Part shown: piece by piece, positions 1-11,890 of the stretch | Numbering within the stretch: position 1 is the stretch's first letter | Layout: every line of letters begins with the position of its first letter | Assembly: GCF_036588685.1 (NCBI RefSeq) | Contig: NW_026963311.1 | Location: 1,116,001 to 1,180,000 of the forward strand | DNA: 64,000 nucleotides | DNA from: Mytilus trossulus | Taxonomy: Eukaryota; Mollusca; Bivalvia; Mytilida; Mytilidae | Reading direction: 5' to 3' | The notes under the pieces: generated by a model | Seen by the model: only the letters and a program-made list of their open reading frames with translations | Database searches by the model: none | What the model was told of the DNA's origin: nothing | Translations under genes and position numbers: made by a program

Positions 1-167
1 CTTTACGATGTCTGTCTTTTATTATTGATTGTAGTACTTTGCTAAAGTATTAATATGAGATCAGAAGCTGCTTGTATCCGAAGCATTGAACAATTAACAG
101 TAATGTGATCATGATCTACAAAATGTATTTTTAATCAATTTTCACACTGATAAAATGTAAACAGAGT

Positions 168-213
168 TGGAGAGTTGTCCCATTGGCACTCGTTCCACAT
201 CTTCTTATTCTAG
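168..213 (+). repeat. Terminal fragment of the common retroelement 3' tail
   Basis: Contains GGAGAGTTGTCCCATTGGCA and CCACATCTTCTT, the end of the tail family seen more completely at 63690-63970. Confidence 0.65.
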
Positions 214-1460
214 CAACAGTTATAACATGTAGAAGATACCTCAGCTGCAACCGATGCCACTCCTATCCCAACTTAAAAAAAAGAATCGGACAAAGCACTG
301 GCGTATAGTAGAAAAACATGACAATACACGTAATAATACACAAAAAGTTAAAGAAAGAAATTAAGAATCACTAAGAAAACAGAGTCCGCAGATCCTACTC
401 CACACGTCCATCACGCTACTCTTAAAATAATATGTGTATCGTTCATAGATTAGAGATGTATAACATCATTATTTTGATAAAGCATTAATCGAAAAATCTA
501 GTTTTAAAATCATTTATCAATTTTCAATGGACACATCAATTCAACGTCATATCAAAAGAAATGGATAGAGGTGAACATTTTAAATTAGGAAGGACACAAA
601 GTAAATTTGTTTGATGATGTGCAAACTCTGGTACATTTAAATCTATGAGGTACGGACGAATCGAGATAACACACTTAAACCGAGGAAGTCGCATGCACTA
701 CAACAGAATGTACACCGGGTGATGAGTTGACATGGAATGCATCTCCTGTTGTACATGCATCATTCGCCATGCAAATTCCCAATCAGTCAAAATGTTACAA
801 TCGGGGTTAATGAGACAATTAGCAAGATTACAGATGTCAATCTTTTCCTTATATTTAAATTCAAGGAAAATCATTGTAACATTTTCTGTAAAAGGAATTT
901 TTATCTATTTTTTAACAAAATCTATTGTGTCACAATTCTTTCATATCTATTTCAACCAAGTCACTGTAGGAAGTCTTTAGAGTTTTGATATGTTCTTAAA
1001 TTGCAATAACTATCTTAAAAGGATAATGACGTCGAGTTTTACGCTGTAATCAATTTTCCTAAGAGGATTAAATCAATTTTTCGATGACATGGTTTATTTA
1101 AAGAACAAATATGGTTTAGTTTGAAATCCAATTTATTGTCATACTAATTTAATCTTAGAAATTGAAATGACCATGCAAATAAAAAAAATAATTAAGTATT
1201 GCAAGAAAGTTGTTCTCGATCCGACTGTCGAATATACTGTTCTAAGATAATTGGAAATTTGATATTTTAGGATTTCGATACAGTTTGTAGTTTCTGAAAA
1301 GGAAAATAGGTCTTTATAGCAATGACGGCTGAACGACTGAACACAGTTGCATAAGGTTTGTAACAAGAAATGATTTATGTATCAGCAGTATGAGAAATTG
1401 TATATTTCTTGCTTTCATTAACAAAGACCATTTCTTTATTAGACGGCTATTCGTTATGAC
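214..1460. other. No recognisable feature
   Basis: AT-rich sequence with only short shadow ORFs, no splice-consistent exon and no repeat I can name. Confidence 0.5.
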
Positions 1461-1499
1461 ATGTGTTTGACACAGTGAATGTATTTATTTACTTGGGAT

Positions 1500-1740
1500 A
1501 TTGTAATGAGGTATCATGTTGTTTACTGCGTACTATTGTTTGTCTGATTGTCTTTTTCATTTTTAGCCATGGCTTTGTCAGTTTATTTTCGATATATGAG
1601 TTTGATTGTACCTCTGGCATCTTTCACCCTTTTTTTGTCTTTTTCATTTTTAGCCATGGCTTTGTCAGTTTATTTTCGATCTATGAGTTTGATTGTACCT
1701 CTGATATCATTCGCCCCTCTTTTGCAAATCAACTAAAAGT
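1500..1740 (+). repeat. Retroelement 3' UTR fragment with an 87-bp tandem duplication
   Basis: The GCCATGGCTTTGTCAGTTT motif, also downstream of the RT pseudogene at 3868, occurs twice here with a period of exactly 87 bp (1551 and 1638). The apparent 128-aa ORF across it is the repeat read in frame (87 = 29 codons), not a gene. Confidence 0.75.
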
Positions 1741-1954
1741 ATATTTTCAGGCAGGAAATAATGATGAATTGGGAAATAAAGGGATATTTCAATCGTACCG
1801 ACCTATCGGTCATTATCAAGGTCTGGAGGGAACAAGGTTTTTTTTATAATATGTGTCTTACAGTTTTATTTATACTGTATATACACATTTAATTCAATTT
1901 TGGATGTAACACGTCTTCTGTTTTTCTGATTTTTTTTGTCTTTCAGCTCATAGA

Positions 1955-2200
1955 AATGATTGTGTCATGTCACGGTGACGTCATCAACTTTTTTCCATGA
2001 GTACTCCCCAAAAAAGAACATAAAATAAAATAATAAGGACTGACTGTACTATATATTCTGTCTTTTCAAATTAACATAAAAAAATATGTGGGGGCACTTT
2101 TTAACAACATGCTACGCCGGTTATTTAGTGTGCACCACATTGTTTATATTATTTCTTCATAGATAGAAAAAATTATAGTCATTCCTTAGGTTGAACAGGA
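1955..2200. repeat. Diverged copy of the element at 59835-60100
   Basis: Shares GTGTGCACCACATT, TTATTTCTTCATAGATAGAAAAA and a TGACGTCATCAACTTTTTTCCATG-like block with 59835-60100. No coding capacity. Confidence 0.5.
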
Positions 2201-2968
2201 TTATTCTATTCCTACTTAATTCTATCAAAAAAAACTTCCCAATCTAATCCACGCTTGTCTGAACTAAAAGTCATTGTGTTAAGCAGGAAAACAGAAAATG
2301 ACACTTTTAGATTTCTTTGAAAGACATCAATTTAAATGAAAGACATAACTTTAAAATACGTTGATAGTAACGTGCAGTTCTTCAATGCACAATTGTAGCG
2401 TTGTCGAAACTTTGCTAAGAATACCGTTCAAATTGGTGCTGATAGCCAAATAGAATATCCAGTGATGTAGGAGAATATTGCAACATCTTAAGGCCTCACT
2501 ATGACTTTGCGATGAAAAACATTAGTGAACGTGTTGCTCTTTTACTGATTGTGTTTTGATGTTTCAATAGACGTTTTGTGTCATGAATTCGTATTGTATA
2601 CTTTTAACGCCATTCTTTGTAAAAGTTGTTACCTTGACCCAAACGGTTATCTTGCATACGATATCATGCTGCCAGTAGAGCACGATGACACAAAGAGAGA
2701 AAGCAAAGAGTTTTGGGAATATCATTTAGAAATGGATATGAGTTTCATTATATGAATCCACAGACTGTTGGTTAATTTATCAGCTGTTCCTTTGTTGCTT
2801 CTGGTTTCTTAATCAGTTTTGCTGCTGCATATAGATCAACAAGGTCATTAACTTACATTAATACATAAGCTATTCTAGTGTTGTCTGTTTTGTATTCGGT
2901 TTTGCTGTTGAATATTGATTATAAGCAAAGTTAATTAACTTACCTTGAAATGTAGATATGTAAGCTTC

Positions 2969-3638
2969 ATTATGGGATATCCTATTACTTATTTGTTACG
3001 TTCGGAGGACGTGTTTTTCAACAGACTGTCGGCATTCCAATGGGAACAAATTGTGCCCCTCTACTTGCCGACTTGTTTCTTTATTATTATGAGGCTGACT
3101 TCATGCAGGAACTTCTTAGGAAGAAAAAAAAGAACTTAGCAATATCCTTTACCTCTACTTTCCGCTATATAGATGATGTTCTTTCACTAAATAATTCAAA
3201 ATTTGGTGACTATGTGAAACGCATATATCCCATCGAACTAGAGATAAAGGATACTACAGATACAGTTAAGTCGGCTTCATATCTTGACTCGAATCTTGAA
3301 ATTGACAATAAGGGTCGGTTGCAAACAAAACTTTACGACAAAAGAGATGATTGCAGCTTTCCAATCGTGAACTTTCCATTTCTAAGTAGCAACATTCCAG
3401 CAGCACCTGCATACGGGATTTATATCTCCCAATTGATACAATATTCCCGTTCTTGCATTTCCTATCATTTTTTCTTGATAGAGGGTTGCTGCTCACAAGG
3501 AAGCTATTAAATCAAGAGTTCCAAATGGTGAGGTTGAAATCATCCCTTCGTAAATTTTACGGACGCCATCACGAGTTGGTTGACCGTTATGGAATAACCG
3601 TTTCAGAAATGATATCGGATATCATCCGTACGTCGTAA
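2969..3638 (+). pseudogene. Reverse transcriptase fragment, Penelope-like type (frameshifted)
   Basis: Reading upstream of the Met at 3040, the frame gives FGGRVFQQTVGIPMGTNCAP, then LLADLFLY and FRYIDDVLSLNNS, which contain RT motifs 4 and 5 (catalytic YIDD). The frame breaks at about 3455-3475 and continues in +1 with LDRGLLLTRKLLNQ and LKSSLRKFYGRHHELVDRYG. The 5' half of the RT is missing. I assign it to a Penelope-like family because the motif wording (GTNCAPLLADLFL, RYIDDV) fits that group and not LINEs; this is moderate confidence. Related fragments lie at 34200-34640 (minus) and, as 3' tails, throughout the window. Confidence 0.8.
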
Positions 3639-3639
3639 C

Positions 3640-4105
3640 TACAATCCCTTCCCTTTCATGAATGTGACCTACCGAATTAGACTATTTACCGGATGTGTTG
3701 TCACATAAGCAATACGACTGGTGCCACATGTGGAGTAGGATCTGCTTACCCTTCCGGAGCACCTGAGATCACCCCTAGTTTTTGGTGGGGTTCGTGTTGT
3801 TTATTCTTTAGTTTTCTATGTTGTGTCGTGTGTACTATTGTTTGTGTGTTTGTCTTCTTCATTGTTAGCCATGGCTTTGTCAGTTTGTTTCTTTCGTCCC
3901 TCTTTTATATGTTTAAGGCCGTTAGTTTTCTCGTTTGAATTGTTTTACATTGTCATTTCGGGGCCTTTCATATATTTTGTTTTATATTATATTTTGATTT
4001 ACTTTCATACTTTTAGATTGAAATGTAATTGAGACATAATGATTGTTTGTTTCCTCGACTGAACATTTAAAATGGTAAAATTTGGATAATGTCAATAAGA
4101 CAATA
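3640..4105 (+). repeat. 3' UTR/tail of the RT element at 2969-3638
   Basis: Continues directly from the RT fragment and contains GCCATGGCTTTGTCAGTTTG, then GGCCGTTAGTTTTCTCGTTT and TTACATTGTCATTTCGGGGC. This links the RT to the free-standing tail copies elsewhere. Confidence 0.7.
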
Positions 4106-4109
4106 AGAT

Positions 4110-4305
4110 GTGGCATTATTTACGAAGAAATACCTTAATTTCCAAAAGTGTCCAAATGACACAGAAATGAACAATTATATGTCACCGCATTGCCGTCAAC
4201 AATCAGTAAAATCTGTAAAATCTATACTGCATACTTGTCAGCTATTAAAGGCCCCGAAATCACAAATGTAAAACAATTAATACGAAAAAAACTAATGGCC
4301 TGATT
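4110..4305 (-). repeat. Retroelement 3'-tail copy, minus orientation
   Basis: Reverse complement carries GGCCATTAG, TTTCGGGGCC, a degraded GCGGTGACATATAATTGTT and TGTCATTTGGACAC. A divergent copy of the tail family. Confidence 0.65.
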
Positions 4306-5440
4306 GATATAAGAAATTATAAAAGAAAAGCAAATATGATATACAGCAACAAAAGAAACCCACTGAATAACAGGCTCTTAACAGAGTTAAACTAATTTGA
4401 AGTCACCAACCCTCCCTTAACCTAATTTTTTGTCTGTACATTAGTGTCTTTATATTAATTTCTTCCTTTTCTTTCGTTTCCCTTAGGTATGTCATAAGAA
4501 CATTTGATATTGCTTTGGTGTACATTGTCCGTAGTCTTTATACAGCTGTTTTAAATATTCAATTCTTCTCTACTAACCCAACTGATATTAAACTATACAC
4601 CACTGACCATAAAAAAAAACACCTTCTATCATATTCATATTTCGTTCAGTACATCAGCAAACTATGTCATAGAGGCTAAGATAAACATTGAGGGTAAAAT
4701 GCAAGCAACTGGGAAAACAAAATTAGATAATAAATAGAAAATCTGATAGAGCAAAACAATCTGATGATTTCTTCTAGAGGTTTTTTTTTACCTTTGATAA
4801 TGATTTTTTACTATGTTGGAGTAGAAAAAATATTATTATAGACCACACTGTTCCAAAGCATGAAATGATCAACATGATCTAACAAAATGTTAAACATCAA
4901 CCCAACCAACTAATGGGAGTGTTGTCCTTGAAAGACAATGTTTACTGTTTCCCAAATGAGGTGGAATTTTTTTATCTTGAAAATTTTAATCAGATTTAGT
5001 CAAATATGTGTACAACAAAAATTGATCAGTATCTTACATGATGTATAAATATGCCAATTACACACTTGTTAAAGTAGTTATATACACTTAAATGGTTGGT
5101 TTATTCTTCTTTATGTTATAAACACATTTTCGCCGTGAATTACTGTAGACAGTCTGAAGCTGTGTAAAAACATTTATCAGCAATACAACGTTTCTACAAA
5201 AATGCCCCCCCCCAAAATAAAAATCGTCAACTGACTAATATATACTCATACTATTACACATAGACTACACATTCTTACGTGACTTCAATCGAATAATCAT
5301 ATCACAATCACATACATATTTTGGGGTTATCGCGACCGCCAGTGTGTTTTCTAGTGTGTACTCGCAGATCAAAATTGAAGCCATTACACTCCACCACAAC
5401 TCAATTAAAAAACGTCTATATCAACATAAATACTATAGTT
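4306..5440. other. No recognisable feature
   Basis: AT-rich; no ORF of substance and no named repeat. Confidence 0.45.
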
Positions 5441-5457
5441 AAAATCTTAAACATGAT

Positions 5458-5463
5458 TTTATT
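5458..5463 (-). terminator. Candidate AATAAA polyadenylation signal of the Shisa-like gene
   Basis: AATAAA on the minus strand, about 680 nt downstream of the stop codon. It is the first canonical hexamer I found in that interval. Position is the only support. Confidence 0.45.
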
Positions 5464-5908
5464 GATCACAAAACACATGCAATACAAAACTGTATAAATC
5501 TATAAAACAAATACTCTTGAAAACAAAATGTAACATGATCTGCTTAGTACTTATCCTTAGCATGTTATTTTTGCTGTTTAGTCAATACTGGCTATTAACC
5601 ATGGTAGACAACTGACATCAAAACAAATCTTCAAACATCAATATTCAACTTTATAGAATAAATTATATATAAACAAAATATTGAGGTAAGAGTGCATATA
5701 CCCCACCATCCATTTCAGATGGGAAATGACTTGGTATCAAAGATAATCGTTGATGATGGAAGTGTTTAACGACCTTGACTGGCTGTACAGCACTCGCACG
5801 GTCGGCTAAGATAACCGTACCATGTCAATTTTCTATATCTATGATGAATATAAAAATACAAATATAAAAGTCATAACTAGTCACTTAAAAATTTTCCATT
5901 CATGGCAG

Positions 5909-6086
5909 CATAGATCGATTTCAATATCCTTTCGGAAATTTCACTTCGGAAATCCTCGGAACATAACCAGAATAAGGCACACGTGATACTCTTCTGAAAA
6001 CATAGATCGATGTCCATATGTCATTTCGAAAATCCTCTGAATACATGTATAACCAGAATCAAACAAATGTAACGCTCTTCTGAAAG
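5909..6086 (-). repeat. Tandem duplication (2 x ~90 bp) in the 3' UTR of the Shisa-like gene
   Basis: Two diverged copies, 5909-6000 and 6001-6086, each begin CATAGATCGAT and end CTCTTCTGAAA and share TAACCAGAAT in the middle. They lie just downstream of the stop codon, inside the predicted 3' UTR. Confidence 0.7.
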
Positions 6087-6143
6087 CATTGTCATATGAG
6101 AAATGAATTTGGTGACCTTTGCGTCCTACTTGCTTTCAACATA

Positions 6144-6346
6144 TCATGAATTCGGAGTATTTAAATTTTCACTTGCTGTTGTCTGACCTGGACTGGCTTC
6201 TTCTTTGATAAAGGATAAATTAACTCTGCCTTGGATAACATCTTCGTATGAAGGAGGCAAATCTTCGTATTTAGGTAAAGAGTTCGTTCCAGATATAATA
6301 GCAATGTCATTGTGTTGTGTCATGTTATTCAGCTCTGTTTCTTGCC
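6144..6346 (-). CDS. Shisa-like gene, last coding exon (PPxY tail)
   Basis: The acceptor is ttgtag; the exon runs to a TGA stop at 6146-6144. It encodes 66 residues of polar, Glu/Asn/Thr-rich tail with a KYEDLPPSYEDV core. PPSY is a WW-domain ligand, and the duplicated Y-E-D context could serve as tyrosine-based sorting motifs. Confidence 0.85.
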
Positions 6347-9300
6347 CTACAAGTAATTCAATAAATATGTGAAACTATGACAAAAAATAGACACACAACA
6401 ATGTCTCGACTGCAGCATAATTTGATTTATAACAGTTAGTTATTTTTTAACTGAGATGGGCTGACTAATCATATGCATCTGTCAGGAAACTATGTTTATG
6501 TTCTGAATAAAATAAATTCTTATACAAAATATTTCCTTCTTCGAATGTATGAGGTATTTTTATTAAGTAGACCACATAATAAGGTTTTGCCAAAAAAAAA
6601 CTTCAAGGTGTGTTGTTAATCTTTTGTTTCATGTTTTGGGTACTATATAAAAAAAATATATATGCAATCTTACGTTGAACAAACAAAAATCCTTGATGTG
6701 TACCACATATTAGCATAATATATTATACATGTTCAAACTTACTTGAATTTTGACTTCGTCGATTTTGGCGAATACTTGGTATTATACACAGTTTTATTAC
6801 ACATATACAACATCCAAGGAAAACAGTTGTGCTAATTATAACACCAAATGCTATCCCAAATATTTGTCCTGTCGAACTGGAAATAAAAAGATTCATTTTC
6901 TTAAAAAATATTTTACGAAAAAAGAATAATTATATATAAAACTTTGATTATTGTGGTTTCAAAGATAGATTGCAGTATATTCCAGTGTCTAAAATGTGAA
7001 CGATAAAAGAAATTATAACACTAGTACTATAAAAATTTTGTGTTTTTCATTTTTTTCAAGTTTTGTTTTCTTCTTCTTATTTCTTCTTTGTTTGTGTGTT
7101 CCGGTCTTTTGAAATTACTTATAATAACATAATATTTTCGATTTAACAGTTATGCTGATGCTACCGGAGATAAATGCCGGCCATGAAAAATATCATTGCT
7201 TTTTTGAGCTTTCAAATGAGGACAATTCCATATAAAGAATGACAAAAGAAAATATCATAGTGTGTTCTTATGGTGTGTCGTTACAACGCGGTTTCAAGGT
7301 ACATATACATGTAGGATGGTTGATGCCTTCAAACATGTTTAACCCCCTCCAATTTGTATTTGCCTGTTTAAATTCAAGAGCCTGTATGTATAGTTCACTG
7401 AGTGGTTATCGTTGGTTCATGTCTGTCACATGAACTTTTCCAGTAAAATATTTCTATTTTTGTATGCATGAATAGATAAGGCCTTTAGTTTTCTATTTGA
7501 ATTGTTTCACATTTTTCGTGGTGGGGCCTTTTAAAACTGAACAGCATGAGTTTTTCTCATTATTGGAAGTACGATTGCTAAAAATTGCTTTCATCCAGTT
7601 CATCCAGTTCGTTTTAGATTAAATGGATAGTTGTCTCAAATATTAGCAATCCTACGACATTTTATATACTCATCAAAGTCAGTCATCTGGGAGGGAGAAA
7701 TACGATAGTTTCAACATGTTCAAAAGATGCACATATCGCAAGATAAAAATAACGTGTTGAAGTTCAAAACAATGTCTATAATAAGATGTGGTAAGATTTC
7801 TAATAAGACAGGTAGCCAACACAGTCATAACGGAGCGGATTTGAGCATCTAGGTAAGCAACAAGAAGAAAACCCCATAAAATATAGCTTTACAATGCCCC
7901 CAACAAATCTCTCCGACGTCAGTCTACAAGGTCTACCTAAGTTTTAATAAAGACAAGAACCCGAATAGGCATTTGGTTGAAAAGAGAACTTACTTACAAT
8001 ACTTACAATGCATTTTTAAAGTCTTCTGACGAACAACAAAACTGCGAATGATTTTCTTCACAGCATCCGCTTGAACAGTAAAGATAAATTATCTTATACT
8101 GAGATGACGAACTATTCCAAAATAAAGTTGTACAGCTTTCTGCAAGAACATAATCTGCAATTGAATGAAAATGTATGAATGATCAAAAAGTTTTAAAAGT
8201 TAAAGTTTTATAACAAGATAAAAATTGTTTGAACTCAAAATTAAACATTTTGTATTAGTTTAGGCATGCAAAGAAACGTATTGTTCAAAAGAAGAAGAAT
8301 CAGATAATGCATGCACTATTCACGTTTTAAAAAAGGAGGTACGTGCCATGCAATGAGACAACTATCGACCAAAGATCAAACAAAGTTTTGCATTTTTGTT
8401 TTTCTTTCCTTTTTTTTTTTGTACATAAATTAGGCCGTCAGTTTCTTGTTTGAATTGTTTTACATAATTTTGTTATTTCGGGGCCGTTTATAGCCGACTA
8501 TGCGGAATGGGCTTTTTAAATAATTGAAGGCCGTACGATGGCCTATAGTTTTTCTGTGTCATTTGGTCTCTTGAGGAGCGTTGTCTCATTTGCAATTATC
8601 TTCTTTTTTTATATTAACTCATCAGATGGATACAAATAGAAAGTGAACGTGGTCGGGTACTTGTATATCCCATCAGTTGTTTGTGTTTCGGTTTACCGTC
8701 GTATAATCAACACTCCTTTTATATTCATATCATGATATTAGGAAATCAGAGAGTAGGAATCTTGTACAAGAAACTCATCAAATATATCAGGTCAAGTTGT
8801 GCACCCGAGACGTGTTTCTTCTAAAAAAATATTAATTATTCAAAAAGGTAACCAATTAACTGACTAATTCAAATGCATTACAAGTAACTGCGGGCATATT
8901 TAGTCTCACTTTGTATATTTGTTGTAACATGTCGGCCATATTTTTATATTTTATTTTCTAAAATTAATGCCCGAAGTCTTCTCCTTAATCAATTCATACC
9001 TTCTATTGGTCATTCAAAAGAAACCTTACTCAGCCTTTGTGAAATCCGAGTCTGCAAATATTCCGGAAAACGGGCGAACCAAATAAATTCAAAGTTTCAG
9101 AATATCTAATGAATTTCACAGGACAAATATTTATAAAAATGCTTTGAAATCGGAGACGGCGACATTTTATATATAAAATATCATATTTTGAATATACAGA
9201 GAAGGTGAAGGTAAAACCGATTAAACATTATTATCAATTCCGTTGATGTGTACATTTGTAGTACTAATTTTAACAACGTCCGTATAGGTAAAAAATGTAG

Positions 9301-9687
9301 AGTGCATGACTATTTGATTGGCCTATCATAATGATTTAAAATAAAAAATAAAACGAAAATGAAACATTCAAAAAGTGACCTGGTCAGCGAATTCAATATT
9401 GATTTCAAAGGATATAGAAGTGTCAACATCGGGGGACCTCAGGGAAGTAAAGAATAGAGAACGTTGAGTTATTGTTTAAATCCGGGTCAGGAAAGGTTAT
9501 GTTTATGAAAAATGTTTACATCGATGTAATTATTACCTAGATTGAAATAACTATACAATTTTATTAATAATAGGCGAAAAGATGAAAGAAATGGAGAAAA
9601 AGAATAAAATAAGATGTTTCACTTACCTGAAAAATTATTAATAAACAAAACAAAGTTAAACGTAAAATGGAAAGGTGGAAAGTCCAT
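6144..9687 (-). CDS. Shisa/CYYR1-like (STMC6-type) single-pass membrane protein, 4 coding exons, 181 aa
   Basis: Joining 9627-9687, 8007-8154, 6743-6876 and 6144-6346 on the minus strand gives an open frame of 546 nt. All junctions are GT-AG and all phases agree (split codons D21, F70, R115). Seen: a Phe-rich hydrophobic N-terminus (1-25), probably a signal peptide; an ectodomain with exactly six cysteines (C28, C47, C51-C52, C60-C61), the last five in a C-x3-CC-x7-CC pattern; an NSS glycosylation sequon at N34; one TM helix (about 75-97) followed by a Cys/basic stop-transfer region; and a cytoplasmic tail with PPSY at 145-148 beside Tyr141. Known: six-Cys, one-TM, PPxY-tailed proteins form the Shisa/WBP1-VOPP1/CYYR1 group, which binds WW-domain (Nedd4-type) partners and acts in receptor maturation or endolysosomal trafficking. 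Inferred: membership of that group; the exact subfamily is not resolved. No single exon is long enough to look like a gene. Confidence 0.85.
6743..6876 (-). CDS. Shisa-like gene, coding exon 3 (transmembrane helix)
   Basis: The acceptor is tttccag and the donor gtaagt. It encodes residues 71-114: a hydrophobic stretch of about 23 residues rich in Ile, Val, Phe and Gly, then Cys-rich and Arg-rich juxtamembrane sequence (RQNRR). That charge pattern predicts the C-terminus in the cytoplasm. Confidence 0.85.
7440..7620 (+). repeat. Retroelement 3'-tail fragment in intron 2 of the Shisa-like gene
   Basis: AAGGCCTTTAGTTTTCTATT, GAATTGTTTCACATTTTTCG and GGGGCCTTTTAAAACTGA match the tail family. It is antisense to the host gene. 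Confidence 0.6.
8007..8154 (-). CDS. Shisa-like gene, coding exon 2 (six-cysteine ectodomain)
   Basis: The acceptor is ttgcag and the donor gtaagt. It encodes residues 21-69 plus two bases of F70 and carries all six ectodomain cysteines. The spacing C-x3-CC-x7-CC at the membrane-proximal end is the recognisable family signature. Confidence 0.85.
8330..8625 (+). repeat. Retroelement 3'-tail copy in intron 1 of the Shisa-like gene
   Basis: Contains TTAGGCCGTCAGTTTCTTGT, TTTCGGGGCCGTTTATAG, GACTATGCGGAATGGGCTTT, GAAGGCCGTACGATGGCC and TTGTCTCATTTGCAATTATC, ending in a T-rich stretch. It is antisense to the host gene. Confidence 0.8.
9627..9687 (-). CDS. Shisa-like gene, coding exon 1 (start codon, signal-like peptide)
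   Basis: The ATG lies at 9687-9685 and opens 20 codons rich in Phe before a strong donor (CAG|gtaagt). The exon ends in phase 1 and its last G joins AT of exon 2 to make Asp21. This ATG is chosen because it is the only in-frame start that supplies a hydrophobic leader to the cysteine-rich exon. Confidence 0.75.
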
Positions 9688-11360
9688 GTTGTGACATACA
9701 ATTTATGACTCTTTATTTACCTGTTCGATGACGAAAATAATTTAGGCCACACAAAATTAAATCCTAGTTCATGTTTCTTGTTTAATAAGGTTTTAACCAT
9801 TTGCATTTTGAGAAAAATATCTTTATAAGGTAAGAATTGTGCATTCAAATTAAATACACGGCAAAATTCACGAAGTCTAGGCTGATTATTAATCATTTTA
9901 CAAAAAAAAGGCCAACATTAGGGGGCGTACACCCTCTATGCCCCCTCCCCTGAATCCGCCACTGACTATCGTCTTCACTCATTAATTGTAATAATTTATA
10001 CAAAGCATGATTTCTCCAATAATATGGTTTGATAAAATAAGATATGAGACCTTTATAAGTGGGACATTTTAAAATGAAATGCATCTCAACTTCAATGTAA
10101 TTTTTAGAAAAAAACTAGTCTTTTGCCTCATGGAATTGCAGAATAGCGTCCACTTTCTATAGCTAAAATCCTGATCATCCATTAACACAGCTTTCTGAAA
10201 CAGGTTTAATTTAGTTATTTCGAACCAAACAATTTTGTTTTCTGTCTGGCACATTCCCCGTTTCCATTCTCAATTTTAATATTCTCAAATAATAAAAAAA
10301 GACATATAAAGGAAATTGTATATATGATCTTCCAATTGGTGCTTTTGTTCGGGAAAATATGATGTCACGAAGCAAATATCTTTAGGTCAAAGTTTAATCG
10401 GTATCCTGTGGCAATATATCATTTTTTGTACTACATGTACATTGTATGATTGGTGCAATTTGGGTGTTCATTTCCCAATACCTTATTTTTTCATGTTGTT
10501 GTCCCCCTCCCCGCACACACACGCGCGTTGTTCTTCTATTTCCTAGATCACACAGTTGTTTAACCTCTATATCTCATTATCATGTTTTGAGAAATAGGAG
10601 GTTTTTCTGGGAGATATGTATCCACTATCATGGATTTTATCAAATGTGGACACAATGAAATGTATCTACGACTTGTACATTAATATTTAATTACTGGACA
10701 ATTTTCAGATCAATATACATTTATTGTATTCAAATTATTCTAATTGTAACGATTTCACATGTAATACAGTTGCAGATTTAGGGGTACGGTTGCGGGAGGT
10801 GACCCCCATTTTTTGACGAGCCATGCATTTGAAAGGGGACAAATGTTTGGGTTCCCCCTTTATCTTGGGTTTGAAATCTCATTTTGAAAATAAATGGATC
10901 GGACCCTGTAATACCTATAATCACAAATATAACATCTGACAATAAAATGGTCCATCTATTTTATTCATTGTCTGTGCTGTTTTGATACTATTGCAGTTTG
11001 CACATTTCGTAATTGACAGGCCACAGAAAGGGCCATAAACCATACACGGAAAGATAAAATATTGATCTAAGTGTAATCAAGACCATAAATTTGGTCCCTA
11101 TGATCTAAAGTTAGAAAATTAATAAAATCAAATCCATATATACTCGGCATATGCAACCTACTACCACTTCATCAACAGACCACAGCTCACGTGGAAACTT
11201 GCTTCGTGGCTTAATCCACAATGCACACTAACAATTTGAAACAAAAGGGTTCTCATTTTATAATGAAGTTTGAGGGCTTCATAGCTAGTGTAGAATGAAG
11301 AACAGCAATCGAAGTGTAGTTAAACATTAAGGTATGCTAGAAGATATGTTTCAGGTATTT
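9688..11360. other. Upstream region of the Shisa-like gene, no gene found
   Basis: Contains only short ORF shadows. A fragment near 9920-9965 ends CTGAATCCGCCACTGAC, resembling the CAGTGGCGGAT element ends at 20228 and 21588. Confidence 0.4.
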
Positions 11361-11890
11361 GTTGAACCTGTGACATTTGTCGTAGAAAGCTTGCTACAAA
11401 GATAGGGCGGCGACTACGGCGGCGGCGTTATCTGACTTCATAAAAGCTTTATTTTTTAGAAATGGAAGACCTGGATGCTTCATACTTTGTATATAGATGC
11501 CTCATGTTACGAAGTTCCCGTCTGTTACATGTTCATTGTCTTTGACCTTATTTTCATGGTTGTGTGACAACTTGAAATTAGTTAAGATTTTTTTTAATGT
11601 TAATTTCTCTCTTAATAAATGAATATGAGTAATATGATAACTATATTTGGTATGTGCGTACCTTGCAAGCTTCCCATGCCCGTCAGACAGACTTCACTTG
11701 ACCTCAACCTCATTATTTTTTTTATCAGGGAACAAGGTTAAGTTTTGGTGGTCAAGTCCGTATCTCAGATACTCTAAGAAATAGGTCTTGTATATTTGGT
11801 GTATGGAAGGACTGTAAGGTGTACCATATGCAACTATTACAGTCATAATAACGTTCGATAACTCTGCATGTGACTGGTTCAATTAGGATT
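11361..11890 (+). repeat. GACCTCA-type repeat, partial copy
   Basis: Matches the 5' part of the repeat at 36100-37162: terminal GAACCTG...GTCGTAGAAAGC, GGCGGCGGCGTTA, ATGCTTCATACTTTGTATAT, ATGCCTCATGTTACGAAGTT, then two subrepeats with GACCTCAACCTCA. Confidence 0.8.

Noticed and set aside
1463..1849. 128-codon ORF with an internal 29-residue repeat
   Set aside because: The repeat is the non-coding retroelement tail duplicated with an 87-bp period; related copies elsewhere are not open.
2549..2755. 68-codon ORF with a possible acceptor (caatag) at its start
   Set aside because: It could be a terminal exon, but I found no partner exon, domain or upstream donor, so it is not called as a gene.
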